64,000 nt of DNA from Zopfochytrium polystomum (taxonomy: Eukaryota; Chytridiomycota; Chytridiomycetes; Chytridiales; Chytridiaceae), in assembly GCA_025765615.1 (NCBI GenBank), contig JAIVFJ010000052.1:248001-312000 (forward strand). Direction: 5' to 3'. Under the pieces are notes generated by a model. That model worked only from the letters and a program-made list of their open reading frames with translations, was not told the origin of the DNA and did no database searches. The translations under genes were made by a program, and so were the position numbers. Below are positions 21,881 to 33,706 of this stretch, one piece after another (the first letter of the stretch is position 1; each line of letters begins with the position of its first letter).

Positions 21881-23435
21881 ACAGCTTGTCATTGCCTCAT
21901 CGCGCGCGCCCGCTCCCGCGCCTGCGCTACCCGCACGCACAAACCGCGGCGGTGGCGCGAGGCGAGCCGCCGCCGCCGACACCGCCCATCGCCCAGCACG
22001 GCGGCCGCGTCGTGGACAACGACGCCGACGACGCCGACGACGACGACGCCGACGAGGACGACGCCGGTCGCCCGCCACTGAACCCGCCGCCGCCGCCAAT
22101 GACCTTGACGCCCGTCCCGCTACAACCCCCGCTCGCTGCCCCACTCGCTACCCCCACTCGCTACTGCTGCTACCGCTGTTAGTGCTGCATCGCCGGGTGG
22201 CGACGCGCCGTGCGCTGCTGCAGCCGCCGCCGCCGACGCCGACCACGAGCGACGCGGTTCTGTCGATTTCTTTGTCGCTGCTACCCGAAGTAGTAGCGGC
22301 TGCCGCAGCTGCAGCGGCGGCGGCGGCAGCCGCGCCAAGCACCACGGCGCCGCTTCGGCGCCACGCTGGGAGCAGCAGCGGCGGGGGTGGCGGGGCATCC
22401 TGCTGGTACTGGTTGTGGTGGTGGTGCTGGTGGGGGCGGGGACGACCATGGACGATCCCGCGCGGTGGTGCGTCGCACAAAGACGAGGACGAGAACTCAA
22501 AAGAGGAAGAAGACGAGCAGGAAGGCCAGCTTGACGACGACACGGACCAAGCGCGGACGGGCGGGGCGCGCGGGCCGCGCGGGGGCGGGGGAGGGCGCGC
22601 GGCGGGCGTGGTTGTTGTTGTGGTGGTGCGGAGCGGGGTTGCGGTTGCGGTTGTAGTGGTGCCGGAGAGCGTTGTGCCGGAGAGCGGGAGTGGGAGCGGG
22701 GGGTAAGGGTTTGTCGCGGGCGTTGTTGGAGTGATGGGTGCGGTGGGTGTGGTGGGTGGTGTGGTGGGTGGTGTGGCTGTGCTGCTGCTGCTGCGGCGGT
22801 GGCTGTGGAGGAGGTGCGACGACGGTGGCAGGTCGCGGGCCTGCGATGCAGCTGGGGCCGTCGGTGATCGAGGAGGAGGAGGACGACGACGAGTCCGATG
22901 CCAGCAGGGACTGAAAGCCCGAGTCGACGCGGTCGCGGCGGGCGTGACTGGGCGGCGACGGCGGTAAGAGGGGCTTCTTTGGCGCCGCAGGGGAAGGCGG
23001 AGGCGGGGCGGGGAGCGTCGGTGTTGCTGACGTTGCTGCTGATGTTGTTGACGCTGTTAGTGTTGCTGTGGGCAGCGGTGGGGAGGGGATGATGGCTGTG
23101 GCGGTCGCGGTCGCGGTGGCTGTGGTGGTGGCGCCATTGGTGGTCCTGTGGTGGGGGTGCTGGGATTGGGGCGGCGGCGGCGGCCGGGGTGTGGGGATGA
23201 CGAGGGGCGGCGGTCGCGGTTTGTGCGGGGCGTTGCGGCGGGCGGATGTGGTGGTGGAGGTGGGAGCGGCGGCGGCGGCGGCGGCGGTGGTGAAGGACGC
23301 GGGGGAGGGGGAGGGGGGGGATGGGCTTGGAGTCGGGGAGGGGGTCGGGGAGGGAGTGGCTGGGAGCACTCGAAAGAGGAAGCTGCTTGGTGCGGGCGCG
23401 GGGGAGGCAGCGGCGGCGGCAGCGGTCGGCATGTG
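21881..23435. other. GC-rich region open in several frames; possible low-complexity protein gene
   Basis: Long frames stay open on both strands. The most gene-like is minus 22497-23432, 311 codons from an ATG, proline/alanine/histidine/serine-rich with a non-repetitive segment (VDSGFQSLLASDSS, then TDGPSCIAGPRPATVV). A plus frame (21618-22706) has an acidic stretch HKDEDENSKEEEDEQEGQLD, and a third minus frame (22120-23658) is also open. With GC this high, stops are rare by chance, so I cannot choose. No known domain is seen in any frame. Confidence 0.3.
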
Positions 23436-23599
23436 ACCTGCCTGGCTGGATGATGGAATCGATCGGGGGGAAGAAGGAAGAGTGAGCGGGATGAGATCGG
23501 ATTGCTAGGGTTTTTAAGTGAAGAAAAAGTCTGCTGTGATGAGTGTGATGAGAGAGAGAATGTGTGCGGGAGAAGGAGCAAGAGTCTTCGCGCGCGTAC

Positions 23600-23701
23600 G
23601 CGTGGCTGAGGGAGTGAGTGAGTGAGTGGGTGGAGGTCCATCCGTCCGTGTCCGTCAATGCGACTCACAGAGAGCAAGAGAGAGCGAGAGAGAGAGAGAC
23701 A

Positions 23702-23753
<52 letters not shown>

Positions 23754-23876
23754 AGAGTGAGAGATAGACAAACAAGGAACGGAGACTTCGAAGAAAGAAG
23801 CGAGTGCGGTTCTTCCCCAATGCTTGGGGGTGCGTGGGGTTCGACTGTTGTGTGGCTTCGCGGTGTTTGGTTTTTC

Positions 23877-23928
<52 letters not shown>

Positions 23929-24600
23929 GTGTCTGTACTGGGATACGATTTCAAGAAAAAATCAAAAGGACAAAAAACGTTTGCTTGTCTTGATTGTCTT
24001 CGCCATTATTGAACCCCACGTTGAACCCAACCCGCGTATTGTACTGCTGGTGCTGGTTCATGGTGCGGATTGTTGAACCGCACCTCCCATTAATTGAGCA
24101 GACGGAAAGGGAGATAGACCAGACCGACAGACCAGACGGACAAGACGGACCCACAGGGCAGACAGACCGAGAAGCATACAGGCAGACAGACAGACAGACA
24201 AACATCAACGGAGGAATCCGAAAAAAGAATTCCTCATTTGTTGTTCTGGTTGTTCGTTTGGAATTTTATCCGTCGGCATCGCACCAATCAAACCCCCGTC
24301 ATTATGTCATCATCGCCGCCTCGTCCACTGCCGCCACCCGCCGCCGCCACCGTCAAGAACTGGTCAACACCGCCGCCGCCCCGCTGACTATCGAGGAGGC
24401 CCTCATCGCCCCGGTTCACCCCGTCGATGTTACCTCCGCCCTCGTCAGCATCGTGCCCCGCTTCGATGTACGTGCAGTAGATAGTGAGAGAGAGAGAGAG
24501 AGATAGAGAGAGAAAGAGAGAGAGAGCGAGAGGAGAGAGATAGAGAGAGAAAAAGAGAGAGATAGTGCGAGATAGAGCGAGAGAGTAATCATTTCCCTGG
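23600..24600. repeat. GA, GTCT and CAGA microsatellites
   Basis: (GA)n at about 23686-23752, (GTCT)n of about twelve units at 23880-23930, a CAGA-rich patch at about 24110-24205, and (GA)n again at 24483-24590. The last one interrupts a Sel1 pseudogene. Confidence 0.8.
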
Positions 24601-25506
24601 TACCGGAAAGCAGCCGAGCAGGGCCACGCAGCTGGGCAAAAGGATTTGGGCCAAAAGGTACTACGGCGGCCAAAGTGTGTCAAAGGATTTTGCCGAGGCA
24701 AAGCGCTGGCACCAGAAAGAGCAGGGAAACGCGTCTGCTCAGAGAAGTCTCGGTCAGATGCTCTTCGACGGTGAAGGCGTTGAAAAGAATCCCACCGAGG
24801 CGGCACACTGGTTACGAAAGCTGCCGAGCAGGGACGTGCTGACGCTGAGAAGCGACTTGGACTGATGCATTATAACAGCGAAGGAATCAAACAGGATTTC
24901 GCTGAGGGAGGCAGCGCGCTGCTTACGGAAAGCTGCCGAACAAGACGACGCTGAAGCGCAGATGGGCATTGCCGCAACGCTCCTCGAGGCTCGGGAAAGC
25001 TGCCGATCAGGGAGCTGCTGACGCTCAGAAGCATCTTGGACTGATTCATTACAACGGCGAAGGAATCAAACAGGATTTAAATGAGGCAGCGCGCTGGCTC
25101 CGGAAAACTGCAGAGCAGGGCAACGACGACGGCCAGAACCAGGTGGGTTTGATGCACTACAACGGTACAGGAGTTGAAAAGGATTTCGCCGAAGCAGTGT
25201 GCTGGTACCGGAAAGCAGCGGGGTAGGGAAGCGCTCCTTATCAGTACAGAATTGGTGTGCCGCTCAGTATAAACGACGGCGTTGTGCAGAATCTCGACGA
25301 GTCTGCGCTTTTGTTCCGAAAGGCAGCCGAGCAGGGGTATGCGAAGGGTCAGTATAACCTTGGTCTCCGGTACCTCAATGGCGGTGGTGTCGCAAAAAAG
25401 ACGCATCAGAAGAACGAAAGTGTGCAAAAGCGGCCGAGCAAGGCGATGTGATGCGAAAGAGGTTGGAGGGTTTGGACAAGGGTTGGAGATTTTGGTAGCG
25501 GCGAGG
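24304..25506 (+). pseudogene. Sel1-repeat gene copy 1, degraded
   Basis: It opens with a short leader whose TIEEALIAP resembles MEEALNAP in exon 1 of the TIR-Sel1 gene. A (GA)n run follows, then Sel1 units from about 24600: WYRKAAEQGHA, SKDFAEAKRWH, GEGVEKNPTEAAHWLRK, NGEGIKQDLNEAARWLRK, VEKDFAEAVCWYRKAA, FRKAAEQGYAKGQYNLGLRY. Units sit in different frames with stops between. No TIR exon is present between leader and repeats. It is a decayed paralogue of the gene at 28395. Confidence 0.75.
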
Positions 25507-25689
25507 TGGGGGCTGGCGGACGGGGCTGGGGAGAGAAATTTTTATTTCTGCTGAGGCAGACCTTTAGCTAGTGAGCACGGTTTGAGTGAGCGAATCATGT
25601 GGTGTCGTGGAATTACGTTCTAGATTTGAAGGACAGTCTGAAATGGTCGAAATAATTATCCATATGACATATCTGCGACCTTTACAACT

Positions 25690-26400
25690 GAAAGGCTACA
25701 CTGATTGCGCTGGTTCCGGAGGGCTGCGGAGCAATGGCGATGCACCCGAGTCAATCAGAAATGGACCATCGGTAACGCAGCGCCTTGCGCAGGGTCGTTG
25801 CCCGTTGGTAAAGCCGGAGAACGGAAATCGCGTCGCTTGGTTTGATGAACTATCGCGGTTGAGGTGTTGCGCAGGCCGGTACGGCGGTTCCGCAAGGCGG
25901 CTGAGCAGCTGAGGGGTACGCATGGGGGCAGCTCAACCTCAGTTTCCTGTACCTCGACGCTCTACGCCGCGCTTCACTACGCCGTCATACTCGCCCGCGG
26001 CGAAGGCTTCTCTCAAAGTGCAATGGACGCTGACGCGGTCGATCTCAGCGGGGGGCACTCGACCGACGAAGTCCAGTCGGAGGAAGACGCGTGCGGAAAA
26101 GGTCGACGCCCCGCCGCGAGTCGCGTGCTGCGCAACTGCGCCTCGTGCCTGCGGAGTCGCGGAGAGGACGGATACGCACACGCCCAGTACGCCCTTTGCA
26201 CACTTCTTTTCCATGAAGAGAGGGAACTACACGGAGGCGATAAGCTGGTTCCGGAAGCCGCGGAGCAGGGCCATCCAACCTTCGCAAAACGATGTCGGCC
26301 CCTGAGGCGGTGCGCAGGATTTACTCAAGGCGGCACACTGGTACCGGAAAGCCGCGAAGGAAGGAAACGCGACTCATTCGTGCTGGCGTGGGGCGCATAA
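25690..26400 (+). pseudogene. Sel1-repeat gene copy 2, degraded and rearranged
   Basis: Sel1-like scraps (WFRRAAEQ at about 25706, FRKAAEQ at about 25884) run directly into YAALHYAVILARGEGFSQ and DADAVDLSGG (about 25970-26055), then HAQYALCTLLFHEE. In the TIR-Sel1 protein these last blocks come before the repeats, so here the order is scrambled, as from unequal recombination between repeats. The frame is lost after about 26290. Confidence 0.75.
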
Positions 26401-28287
26401 AGCCTTGAGCGGATTGAGTCGAGCCTCGCGGCGTTTTTGCTCAAGGTCAACAGCATGAGTGGGACGTTCTTGGTGCTGTATGTGTGCTCTCGAAATGTAG
26501 CAGCAGCGTAATGACAAGCAGCGACGAGGGAACGAGGTGATTGAGGTTAGGCGGCGCACGACGCAGCAGGGTTTCCTTTGCGCCGTCAAATCCCCAAGAC
26601 GCCGCTCTTGGCGTTGCAACGGCTCGCACAGCAGCAGCATCAGCAGAAGAGTGAGCAGCCGCCTCACTCGCCTGTGTCGCAGGTCGACAGCGTGGCTGTA
26701 AAATTTACCCTGGGTGGACCAGACACATTCAGTCGCCTGGGAGACTCTACGCTGCAGCAAATTTGGCTGTATCCTTTGTAAACGAGGCAATTTCCGATGA
26801 ATGGACCATCGACTGGTCCACGATTTCTACCGCCGGACGACAGCACCGCCCCAAAAAGCAGACGAATGCAAAAGGCGGCGAATGCGTCAACGAGAGGATG
26901 AATGGGCGAGTGTAAAGACCTCTGCCTCACCAGGCCAGAGAGAATGACAATAGAATAGAAGCAAGGAAGGTCAATATCCACTCCCTCACACAAGGAAGAC
27001 ACCAAAGACAACCACAGGTATTAGCATGAAAGGAAGAGGGTCTGGACCCAGCAAACCAGGCCCACCAAAGGCCAAAGGAACCATCATCAGGGACAGGGAG
27101 GAATACCAGAGAGACTGTACCACCACATAATACCTGACCAGCCAACTCATTTATATCACCTTGAGAGACCTGGATTTGAAGCAATGTATTGACAGGAACC
27201 GGTAAGGCACTACCACCTTCCATACTCAAGTAGCTCTTACCCCTGACCAGCCTAAACAGATTCAGAATGATGAGGGCACTGGTACTTGAACCCAACACAC
27301 TGCCATGAATGGCCAAGGGTACCAATTCTCCTGTCACACACCAGGGGACTGCCACCCCCAGCCCATACACACAGTCAGAAAAGGAAAAGGGCAGGCAAGA
27401 AGACTTCAGGTACAGGTTCTAAGGGGCAACAAGAATGGGGGGTGGGGTGCTTAAATAGGAGAGGGTTGGAATCAGCAGGGTGAAGGAAGAAGGAGGGGAA
27501 AAGAAGTGAAAACATATACAAAACAAAACAATAAATAAAACAACAAAGAAGAGAGAGGAGGAGTGAGTCACCCACAATGGGGCTGAGCCATCAAACAAGG
27601 AAGACAGCTCAGAAAATCATGGGGCCTTTCTTGGCATTCAGCTGCCAAGAAGGGTGGAGGAGCTGGGGAGAGTTGATTGGTGCAAAGAGGAAGACAGTCA
27701 CTCACAGCCACAAAAGAAAAGAGAGACACACACAGAGACAACAAACAAACAAATAAATAAAAGATAAAACAGTACAAACAGTATAAACAGGATGAACTTC
27801 TAATTGAAACTATAAATAAAAATCATCAATGAAGAAAGGAGAAAAAATCCAATGAACTTATACCTTTCATGAGGCCTTTCACCATGCTAGCTTATGCAGC
27901 AGCTCTGTGCTAGCTCTGTGTGTACACCTGGACTATGTGCTCCTACCCACTGAAGTACATCATCCTAATCCATTTCCGAAAGTGAGGAGGGCAAGGCTCG
28001 TCGCCATAGCTCAGTGACTGCCAGCATGCCTCAAAACTGGCACCTCTCCCGTTGAAGGGAGCACTACACACCACTGAGCTAGAGGGCATGTTACCAGTAG
28101 TGTGGAGCAGCCTGACCTGTTGCAATTTCATGGATTGTGGGCATTTGTGGCTGCTGTGTGTTCTGACACATTTCACAAATTAGATGTGGATCTTACACAA
28201 AAATGGGATAACTACAAAAGGCGTGTTTGACAAGCAATCATTGCAGGGTGGCAGCATGGATGGCGGAGCTGTGAGAGTGTCGGAGCA
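26401..28287. other. No gene recognised
   Basis: Purine-rich plus strand from 26930 to 27860. A minus frame of 147 codons (26927-27370) is hydrophobic with no motif I know. Nothing supports a gene. Confidence 0.35.
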
Positions 28288-28372
28288 GACAGACAGATAG
28301 ACAGGCAGACAGACAGACAGACAGACAACAGACAGATAGACAGTCAGACAGACAGACAGACAGACAGAGAGA
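28288..28372. repeat. (ACAG)n microsatellite
   Basis: Tandem ACAG/CAGA units with small interruptions end about 20 bp before the start codon of the TIR-Sel1 gene, so they lie in its promoter or 5' leader. Confidence 0.85.
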
Positions 28373-28394
28373 TTGAGAGACAACTCAACTCGCG

Positions 28395-28478
28395 ATGGAG
28401 GCTGGAGCAGCAGAAGCATCAGGTGGCGGCGGCGGCGGCGGCGGCGGGGGCGACGCTATGGGCACCCCCACTCGCGAT

Positions 28479-28515
<37 letters not shown>

Positions 28516-30478
28516 CCCCGTCGCCGCCGTGCATGACCATGGAAGAGGCCCTCAACGCGCCCACTCTCCCAGCTAGCTTCCCCGCAGCAGCAGCCGGAGC
28601 AGGACGGAGCACGCCCACGCGCGCCAGCGGCGGCGGCGGTGAGGTGCCTGACCAATTTGACGTGAGCTTGCTTTCCCTGCTTCTTCTTGCTCCCCCGCCC
28701 TCGCCTCTAGATCTCCTTCTTGAGCAATACGACAGAGTAGGCGTTGTGGGGTTCAATGTAACGATCGACACTGCCTAAATCTCTCTCTCTCAGGTTATGA
28801 TCAGTTACTGTTGGGCGGACCAAGACGTTGTGCTGAGCGTTGCCGACGAGCTCGAGCGGAGAGGCTTCACCGTCTGGCTCGACAGGAGCAACATGGGCAC
28901 CGAGCTGAACGAGTCTATCATCCGCGGCATCCTCGACTCACGTGTCGTCATCCCCTTCATCTCGCGCCACTACGTCGAATCGCACGTCTGCAAGCAGGAG
29001 GTCAAGTTTGCAAACCAGAACCGAAAGCCGTTCCTGCCCGTGCGCCTCGAGAATACTCCACACGTCGAGTCCAGCGTCGCGGCGTTTGTGACGGCCGGCC
29101 AAATCTGTTGAGTATTTTTTGGTCCCTCCTTTTCTCCCCGGCCGCTGTTACGTTCTGCAGTTACTAACTTTTGGACGTTGCCACGATCGGTTGCACCCCC
29201 CCTTCACTCGAAACAGACATCGACCTCACACGCGGCATTTGGGAAAACGAGAAGGCAAAATCAGATGCGCTCTGGCGGCTCAAACAACTCCTCACCCAAC
29301 TTCTTCACCCCGCTTCCTCCACCGACCGATCGTCGCTCGAGCATGTGGCAGCGGCGGCGGAGGCGGCAGCGATCGACTCGCTCCGTCCCGGCGAGCAGAG
29401 CTCCCAGCCCAAGCCAGTCGACCTTGTCGTCAAGCAACTCACAAAGAAGGGCTCCAGCGGCGACCCCGCGGCCCAGTACATGCTCGCCCTCCGCCACCAG
29501 TTCGGCGTCGGCACCCCACGGAACCTCCAGCACGCCTCGTTCTGGATCCTGTCGGCTGCAAACAACAAACAGGCGATCTACTACGCCGCCCTCCACTACG
29601 CCGTCATGCTCGCCCTCGGCGAAGGGTTCCCTCCGAACGTGGCCGACGCTGACGCGGTCGATCTCAGCGGGGACGCGGGCGACAAGATCCGGTCGGAGCT
29701 GGACGCGTGCAGAGAAGTCGACCCCGCCGCAAGCCGCGTGCTCCGCGGCTGCGCGTCGTGGATGCAGAGTCGCGCGGAGGACGGATGCGCGCACGCGCAG
29801 TACGCCTTTGCCGAGTTTTTGGGCGTGGAAATGGACTACACCGAGGCCGTGCGCTGGCACCGCAAAGCCGCGGAGCAGGGCCACGCGTGGGGACAAAAGG
29901 ATCTGGGCCATCGCTACTCCCGCGGCGAGGGCGTCGAACAGGATTTCGCCGAGGCGGCGCGCTGGTACCGCAAAGCCGCCGAGCAGGGAAACGCAGTCGC
30001 CCAGAACTCGCTTGGGTCTCTGCACTACGGCGGCCAAGGCGTTGAAAGGGATCTGAACGAGGCGGTGCGGTGGTTTCGGAAAGCGGCCGAGCAAGGGAAC
30101 GCGCTGGGTCAGCGCAACCTTGCCGAGTGTTACTTGGAGGGCAAAGGCGTTGCAAAGGACGCGGCAGAGGCGGCAAAGTGGTACAAGAAAGCCGCCGAGC
30201 AAGGAAACGTGTCCGCTCAAAACTTGCTTGGTTTCATGCACAACTACGGCGAAGGGGTTGCGAAGGATCTCACCGAGGCGGTGCGCTGGTATCGCAAGGC
30301 GGCCGAGCAGGGGTACGTGTGGAGTCAGGCCAACCTTGGTCTCCTGTACCTCAACGGCGAAGGCGTCGCAAAGGACGTGTCGGAAGCGCGAAAGTGGCTG
30401 GGGAAAGCGGCGGAGCAAGGCAACGAGGACGCAAAGAAAACTTTGCAGATTTTGAACAAGGGTTGGTTGCTGTGGTAG
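28395..30478 (+). CDS. TIR-Sel1 protein, three exons, predicted NAD-cleaving TIR domain
   Basis: Exons 28395-28661, 28794-29106 and 29217-30478 join in phase to 613 residues. Intron 1 is GTGAGC..CTCAG. Intron 2 is GTTGAG..AACAG with TACTAAC at 29162-29168, 48 nt before the acceptor. The splice joins VPDQFD to VMISYCWADQD, rebuilding the TIR box 1 pattern 'DVFISY'. Residues 88-196 form the TIR domain, ending AGQIYIDL. In it SHVCKQE (Glu about 158) matches the 'S.WC..E' motif whose Glu is catalytic in NAD-consuming TIR domains such as SARM1. Exon 1 is a low-complexity leader (Gly, Ser, Pro runs). Residues about 250-290 and 365-605 carry Sel1-like repeats (six good ones, WYRKAAEQG type). The architecture suggests a solenoid sensor or scaffold controlling a TIR effector. 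That role is inference; the fold assignments are firm. Confidence 0.88.
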
Positions 30479-31483
30479 CTGGGCGAGTAGGGCTGGCGGG
30501 TTTATGGAGACAGAGGGTTTTCCTATTATACAGTGCTGGGGTTTGATGAGAGCGCAGATGAGGCGCATTGCTGTGTTGTAGATTTGTGGGTCTTCTTCTG
30601 CGTCCAATTGTTTTTCATGCACATTACCATATCTGCAATCTTTTTTTCTTTTCGTGGTCTGTGCTGTGCGCTGTTGTGAGGCCTGTAAGCAGAGTCAGGG
30701 TTAAGGTGTGTAAAGAAGCAAGGAATGAGGAATGACTCAGAGTCTGCGTCGAGAAAGAAAACGAAGGAAAGGCTCGGACAAAGATGTACGGAAGGACTCA
30801 AAAGGGTCACACGTACATTCATGTCCAACTGGACACTCACAGATCGTGACTGAAGACTACTGGCACGGTGGCAGGCGCTCACAAACGTAGAAGAAACCTG
30901 GCAAAACTCGATCCTGGTTCTATTCTCTGCGAGCAGCATTTGATGCCATTCTATCGTCCCAAAGACATAATTGGTCTCTTTTGCACTCCATTGTTGACAG
31001 CGTTCTAGGCGACACTCAAGCGTGGGTGGTGTTTCTATGGTAAACATGAATTGCTTGGATTGTCAGAGGTTCTCGATGGTCCGTTCTTGCAAGGGAGTAA
31101 GGTCCTTGCAATTCAGTATCCCAACGCAGGCTTCTGTTGAAACAGGGCTCTCAGTAAAACAAATTTAAATTCTAATTACTTGAAGGTTCCATTCAATGGA
31201 GGTTAGGGTTTTAGTTTACAGAGGCTGCTTATCGCAGAGCAGCTATTTACAGGGCATTTGGAGAAAAGCAAGAAAAAGAAAAGGAAGTAAAGAGAAAGGA
31301 AGGAAGAATGGAAATTAATGACAAGGAAACATAGACAAAGAATACAGATGGTGGCCGCGAACATGTTTTTACCAAACACTTTGGTTCCGTCCAACAAAGT
31401 GCGGAATAGTAAAAGGTCTCAATTGATTGAAACCGCGGAATGGTTTTGAGAAAACACGGAAATAGGTGTTCCAAGCAGACCGA
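30479..31483. other. No gene recognised
   Basis: 3' flank of the TIR-Sel1 gene, then A/G-rich DNA at 31255-31340. No motif-bearing frame is seen. Confidence 0.4.
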
Positions 31484-31604
31484 GCAAAAAAAATATCTAA
31501 GCGAGACATGCAGGCCTTGGCCTTCTGGAAAGTTTTCACCAACAGAGTCAAGGCATCCAGGTGTGAGACTACACTGAGGTCTCAATGATAAAGTCGAGGG
31601 GATT
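31484..31604 (-). repeat. TGTGAGAC-type dispersed repeat
   Basis: Includes 'ggccttggccttctggaaag' (about 31512) and TGTGAGACTACACTGAGG at 31562, both shared with 15595-15690. It ends exactly where the segmental duplication begins. Confidence 0.55.
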
Positions 31605-32296
31605 TTGTGCTTTTTGTCAGTTTGGGAATTTTAAGTGGCTGAGGAGAAAGGGGTGTCCAAAAATTTGAGCTCATAGAGAGCATCCCTGTCAGCTCAAGGA
31701 GGATTTATGTTGCTGCATCACTGCTGCTTTGCCATTGCAGTTGCCACAACACCATTGCATCCTGCTTGACTGCCGCCACACACAGTGCTGCTTCCTCACA
31801 CCCAGCTGTCAAGCCCCACACTTTGTCTCGACCTGTTCTCCAGAGGGATTGTCCTGGAGCGCCATGCTCCATGGTCTGCCAGGAGAAGTAGGAGATTCTC
31901 ACACCTATGCCAGAGAGTGCATGCAACAGGTCCAGATGAGACTGATTCAGAGGTGGCTTTACATTTCCTGCTTCTAAAGCAGGCACCTGAGTAAGGATCC
32001 ATGGGGCGTGCCTGGTGAAATACTGCAGAGGTGGGTTGATTGTGGGATGGACAGGGTCTGAAATTTGCACCAACAATCACTTTTCCTGTTTGTTCATTCA
32101 CGTCAACTGGCTTGCGTGATGGAGTATTCAATTTCTAACAAAATCAGATCCTAGGAAAAAAGCACAGAAACAATTTGAAGTGACTTAGCAGAAAAAAAGG
32201 AGCCAGTGCCAGTCAAGTGAACGCCAAGCCAGTCCAGGACTGGAGTCTGAGCCTGGAAGTGGAAGCTCTGTCCAGCAAGTGAAGTCCAACTGATGG

Positions 32297-32368
32297 CTCC
32301 CAGACGGGGAATCGAACCCCGATCGCCGCCGTGAAAGGGCGGAATCTTGACCGTTAGACGATCTGGGA
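32297..32368 (-). tRNA. tRNA-Glu(TTC)
   Basis: 72-nt cloverleaf: acceptor TCCCAGA/TCTGGGA, anticodon loop with TTC, T arm CGGGG-TTCGATT-CCCCG, discriminator G. An identical gene is in the other duplication copy (59408-59479). Confidence 0.94.
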
Positions 32369-32499
32369 ATAGCAAAAGCTAACAAAACTTGCATGCCGAT
32401 TGCGTGGCATGAGGAGAATCCTCCCGCCATGTTCCACTTAAACAAGTGAGAAAATGGCAGGCACACGACAACACATGCAGTGCACCCACTTGTGCAATG

Positions 32500-32613
32500 G
32501 CTCTGGTGGCTTAGTTGGTTAAAGCGTCGGTCTCATACATGACACACCTGGTTGCACAGGTGCTCCTCCACACAGTCATCCGAAGGTCGTGAGTTCGACT
32601 CTCACCCAGAGCA
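32500..32613 (+). tRNA. tRNA-Met(CAT), elongator, with 40-nt intron
   Basis: Exon 1 (38 nt) ends CTCATA, the intron is 32538-32577, and exon 2 starts ATCCGAAGG. Acceptor GCTCTGG/CCAGAGC, discriminator A. The intron sits at the canonical 37/38 site. The T arm (GTGAG-TTCGACT-CTCAC) is of elongator type. Confidence 0.9.
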
Positions 32614-33149
32614 CCCCATTCCCTTCCACTGGCTGGTCGGAGCACTTTCTCCTTCAAAGGAGAAATGGCAATTCTGTACAGACATATGGCGGGAAGATTG
32701 TTCTCCTGGCGAGGCACACTGGGGAGCACAGGGGAGGTGCTCACACTGCTGCTCCTTTGCTGGGCTCTGGGTCAGCGCACAGATTCGGCTGTGCCATCAC
32801 CACTGAGCTACTACACAACTCAATACCGTTAAGGCCCTTTTTGTCACGAATAGCGAAATTGTATTGATTTTGGAACCTGAGCTGCTCCACCTCCATCCTC
32901 AGTAGAGCTCCTCATTCTGCCTCCAAGGACCTTCTGTTGATCCCAGTTTGTTGTTTGCACGACTTTGGCACTGGTGGCATTGGCCATTTGTCAAACCTGT
33001 ATGAACAAGCGCTTTTGAGCTCCTAACTATGGGTGAGATGGCTGGCTAAAGTGCTGCCAATGGTGGCAAGCATTGGAAGGAACGTGATGCTTGGCATTGG
33101 TTGGCAACAGGATGGGTACTGAAACGACAACCCCAAGTAACATAAAAAG

Positions 33150-33216
33150 GCGCTGGTAGTTTAGTGGTAAAATAGACGCCTTCCACCCATGGGAGATAGC
33201 ATTCCCAGTCAGCGCA
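33150..33216 (+). pseudogene. tRNA-Gly(TCC) pseudogene, T arm deleted
   Basis: Matches the intact gene at 60263-60345 but lacks 16 nt (CAGCCCCGGGTTCAAT) covering the variable region, the 5' half of the T stem and most of the T loop. Acceptor and anticodon arms remain. Without the T arm it cannot fold normally, and the internal B-box promoter is lost. Confidence 0.9.
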
Positions 33217-33635
33217 ATGGTTAGTCAAAGCTGCTTTAACTGATTGCGCTTGCAATTGGATTTTGAAGATCTTCATGAGGTTGGTGTTACTGTGCTGACA
33301 GTGATTGTTGTATCTGATCACATAGTTTGCTTTTGTTTACGCACCTGTGTTGTTTGCTTATTCCTTCAGTCAAGCTGCTTTTAAATATTCTTGTGGCTGG
33401 AAGTGTTTGATGCATGATTGGCTGCAGCCATCTTGCAGAGATGCGTTGCGCAAATGCTGCAACTGATCCACACACCAATCAAATTTCTTGTAAGCAAAGG
33501 ACACTGGTGGGTCCATGGAATGAGGGCTCTTTCTGGGACCCTGGTGTTCTTCCAGCAACACTGCAAAGAAACGTTTTCTCCAGTACCTATACGTGGATTT
33601 AGTGATTAATGTAAAACGACATCAATACATCCAGA

Positions 33636-33706
33636 GCAACAGTGGTTCAGTGGTAGAATTATCGCCTGCCACGCGGTAGACCCGGGTCCGATTCCCGGCT
33701 GTTGCA
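33636..33706 (+). tRNA. tRNA-Gly(GCC)
   Basis: 71-nt cloverleaf: GCAACAG/CTGTTGC, anticodon loop CTGCCAC with GCC, T arm CCGGG-TCCGATT-CCCGG, discriminator A. Partner copy at 60766-60836. Confidence 0.94.

Noticed and set aside
21618..22706. 362-codon plus-strand frame as a gene
   Set aside because: Starts in a (GA)n run, passes through (CA)n and GC-rich repeats, and competes with open frames on the other strand. Not enough to call.
26927..27370. 147-codon minus frame
   Set aside because: Hydrophobic, no motif recognised, no splice context. Kept only as a note in the intergenic entry.
28288..28372. CRISPR-like regular repeat
   Set aside because: The repeat unit is a 4-bp microsatellite without spacers, in a eukaryotic genome.
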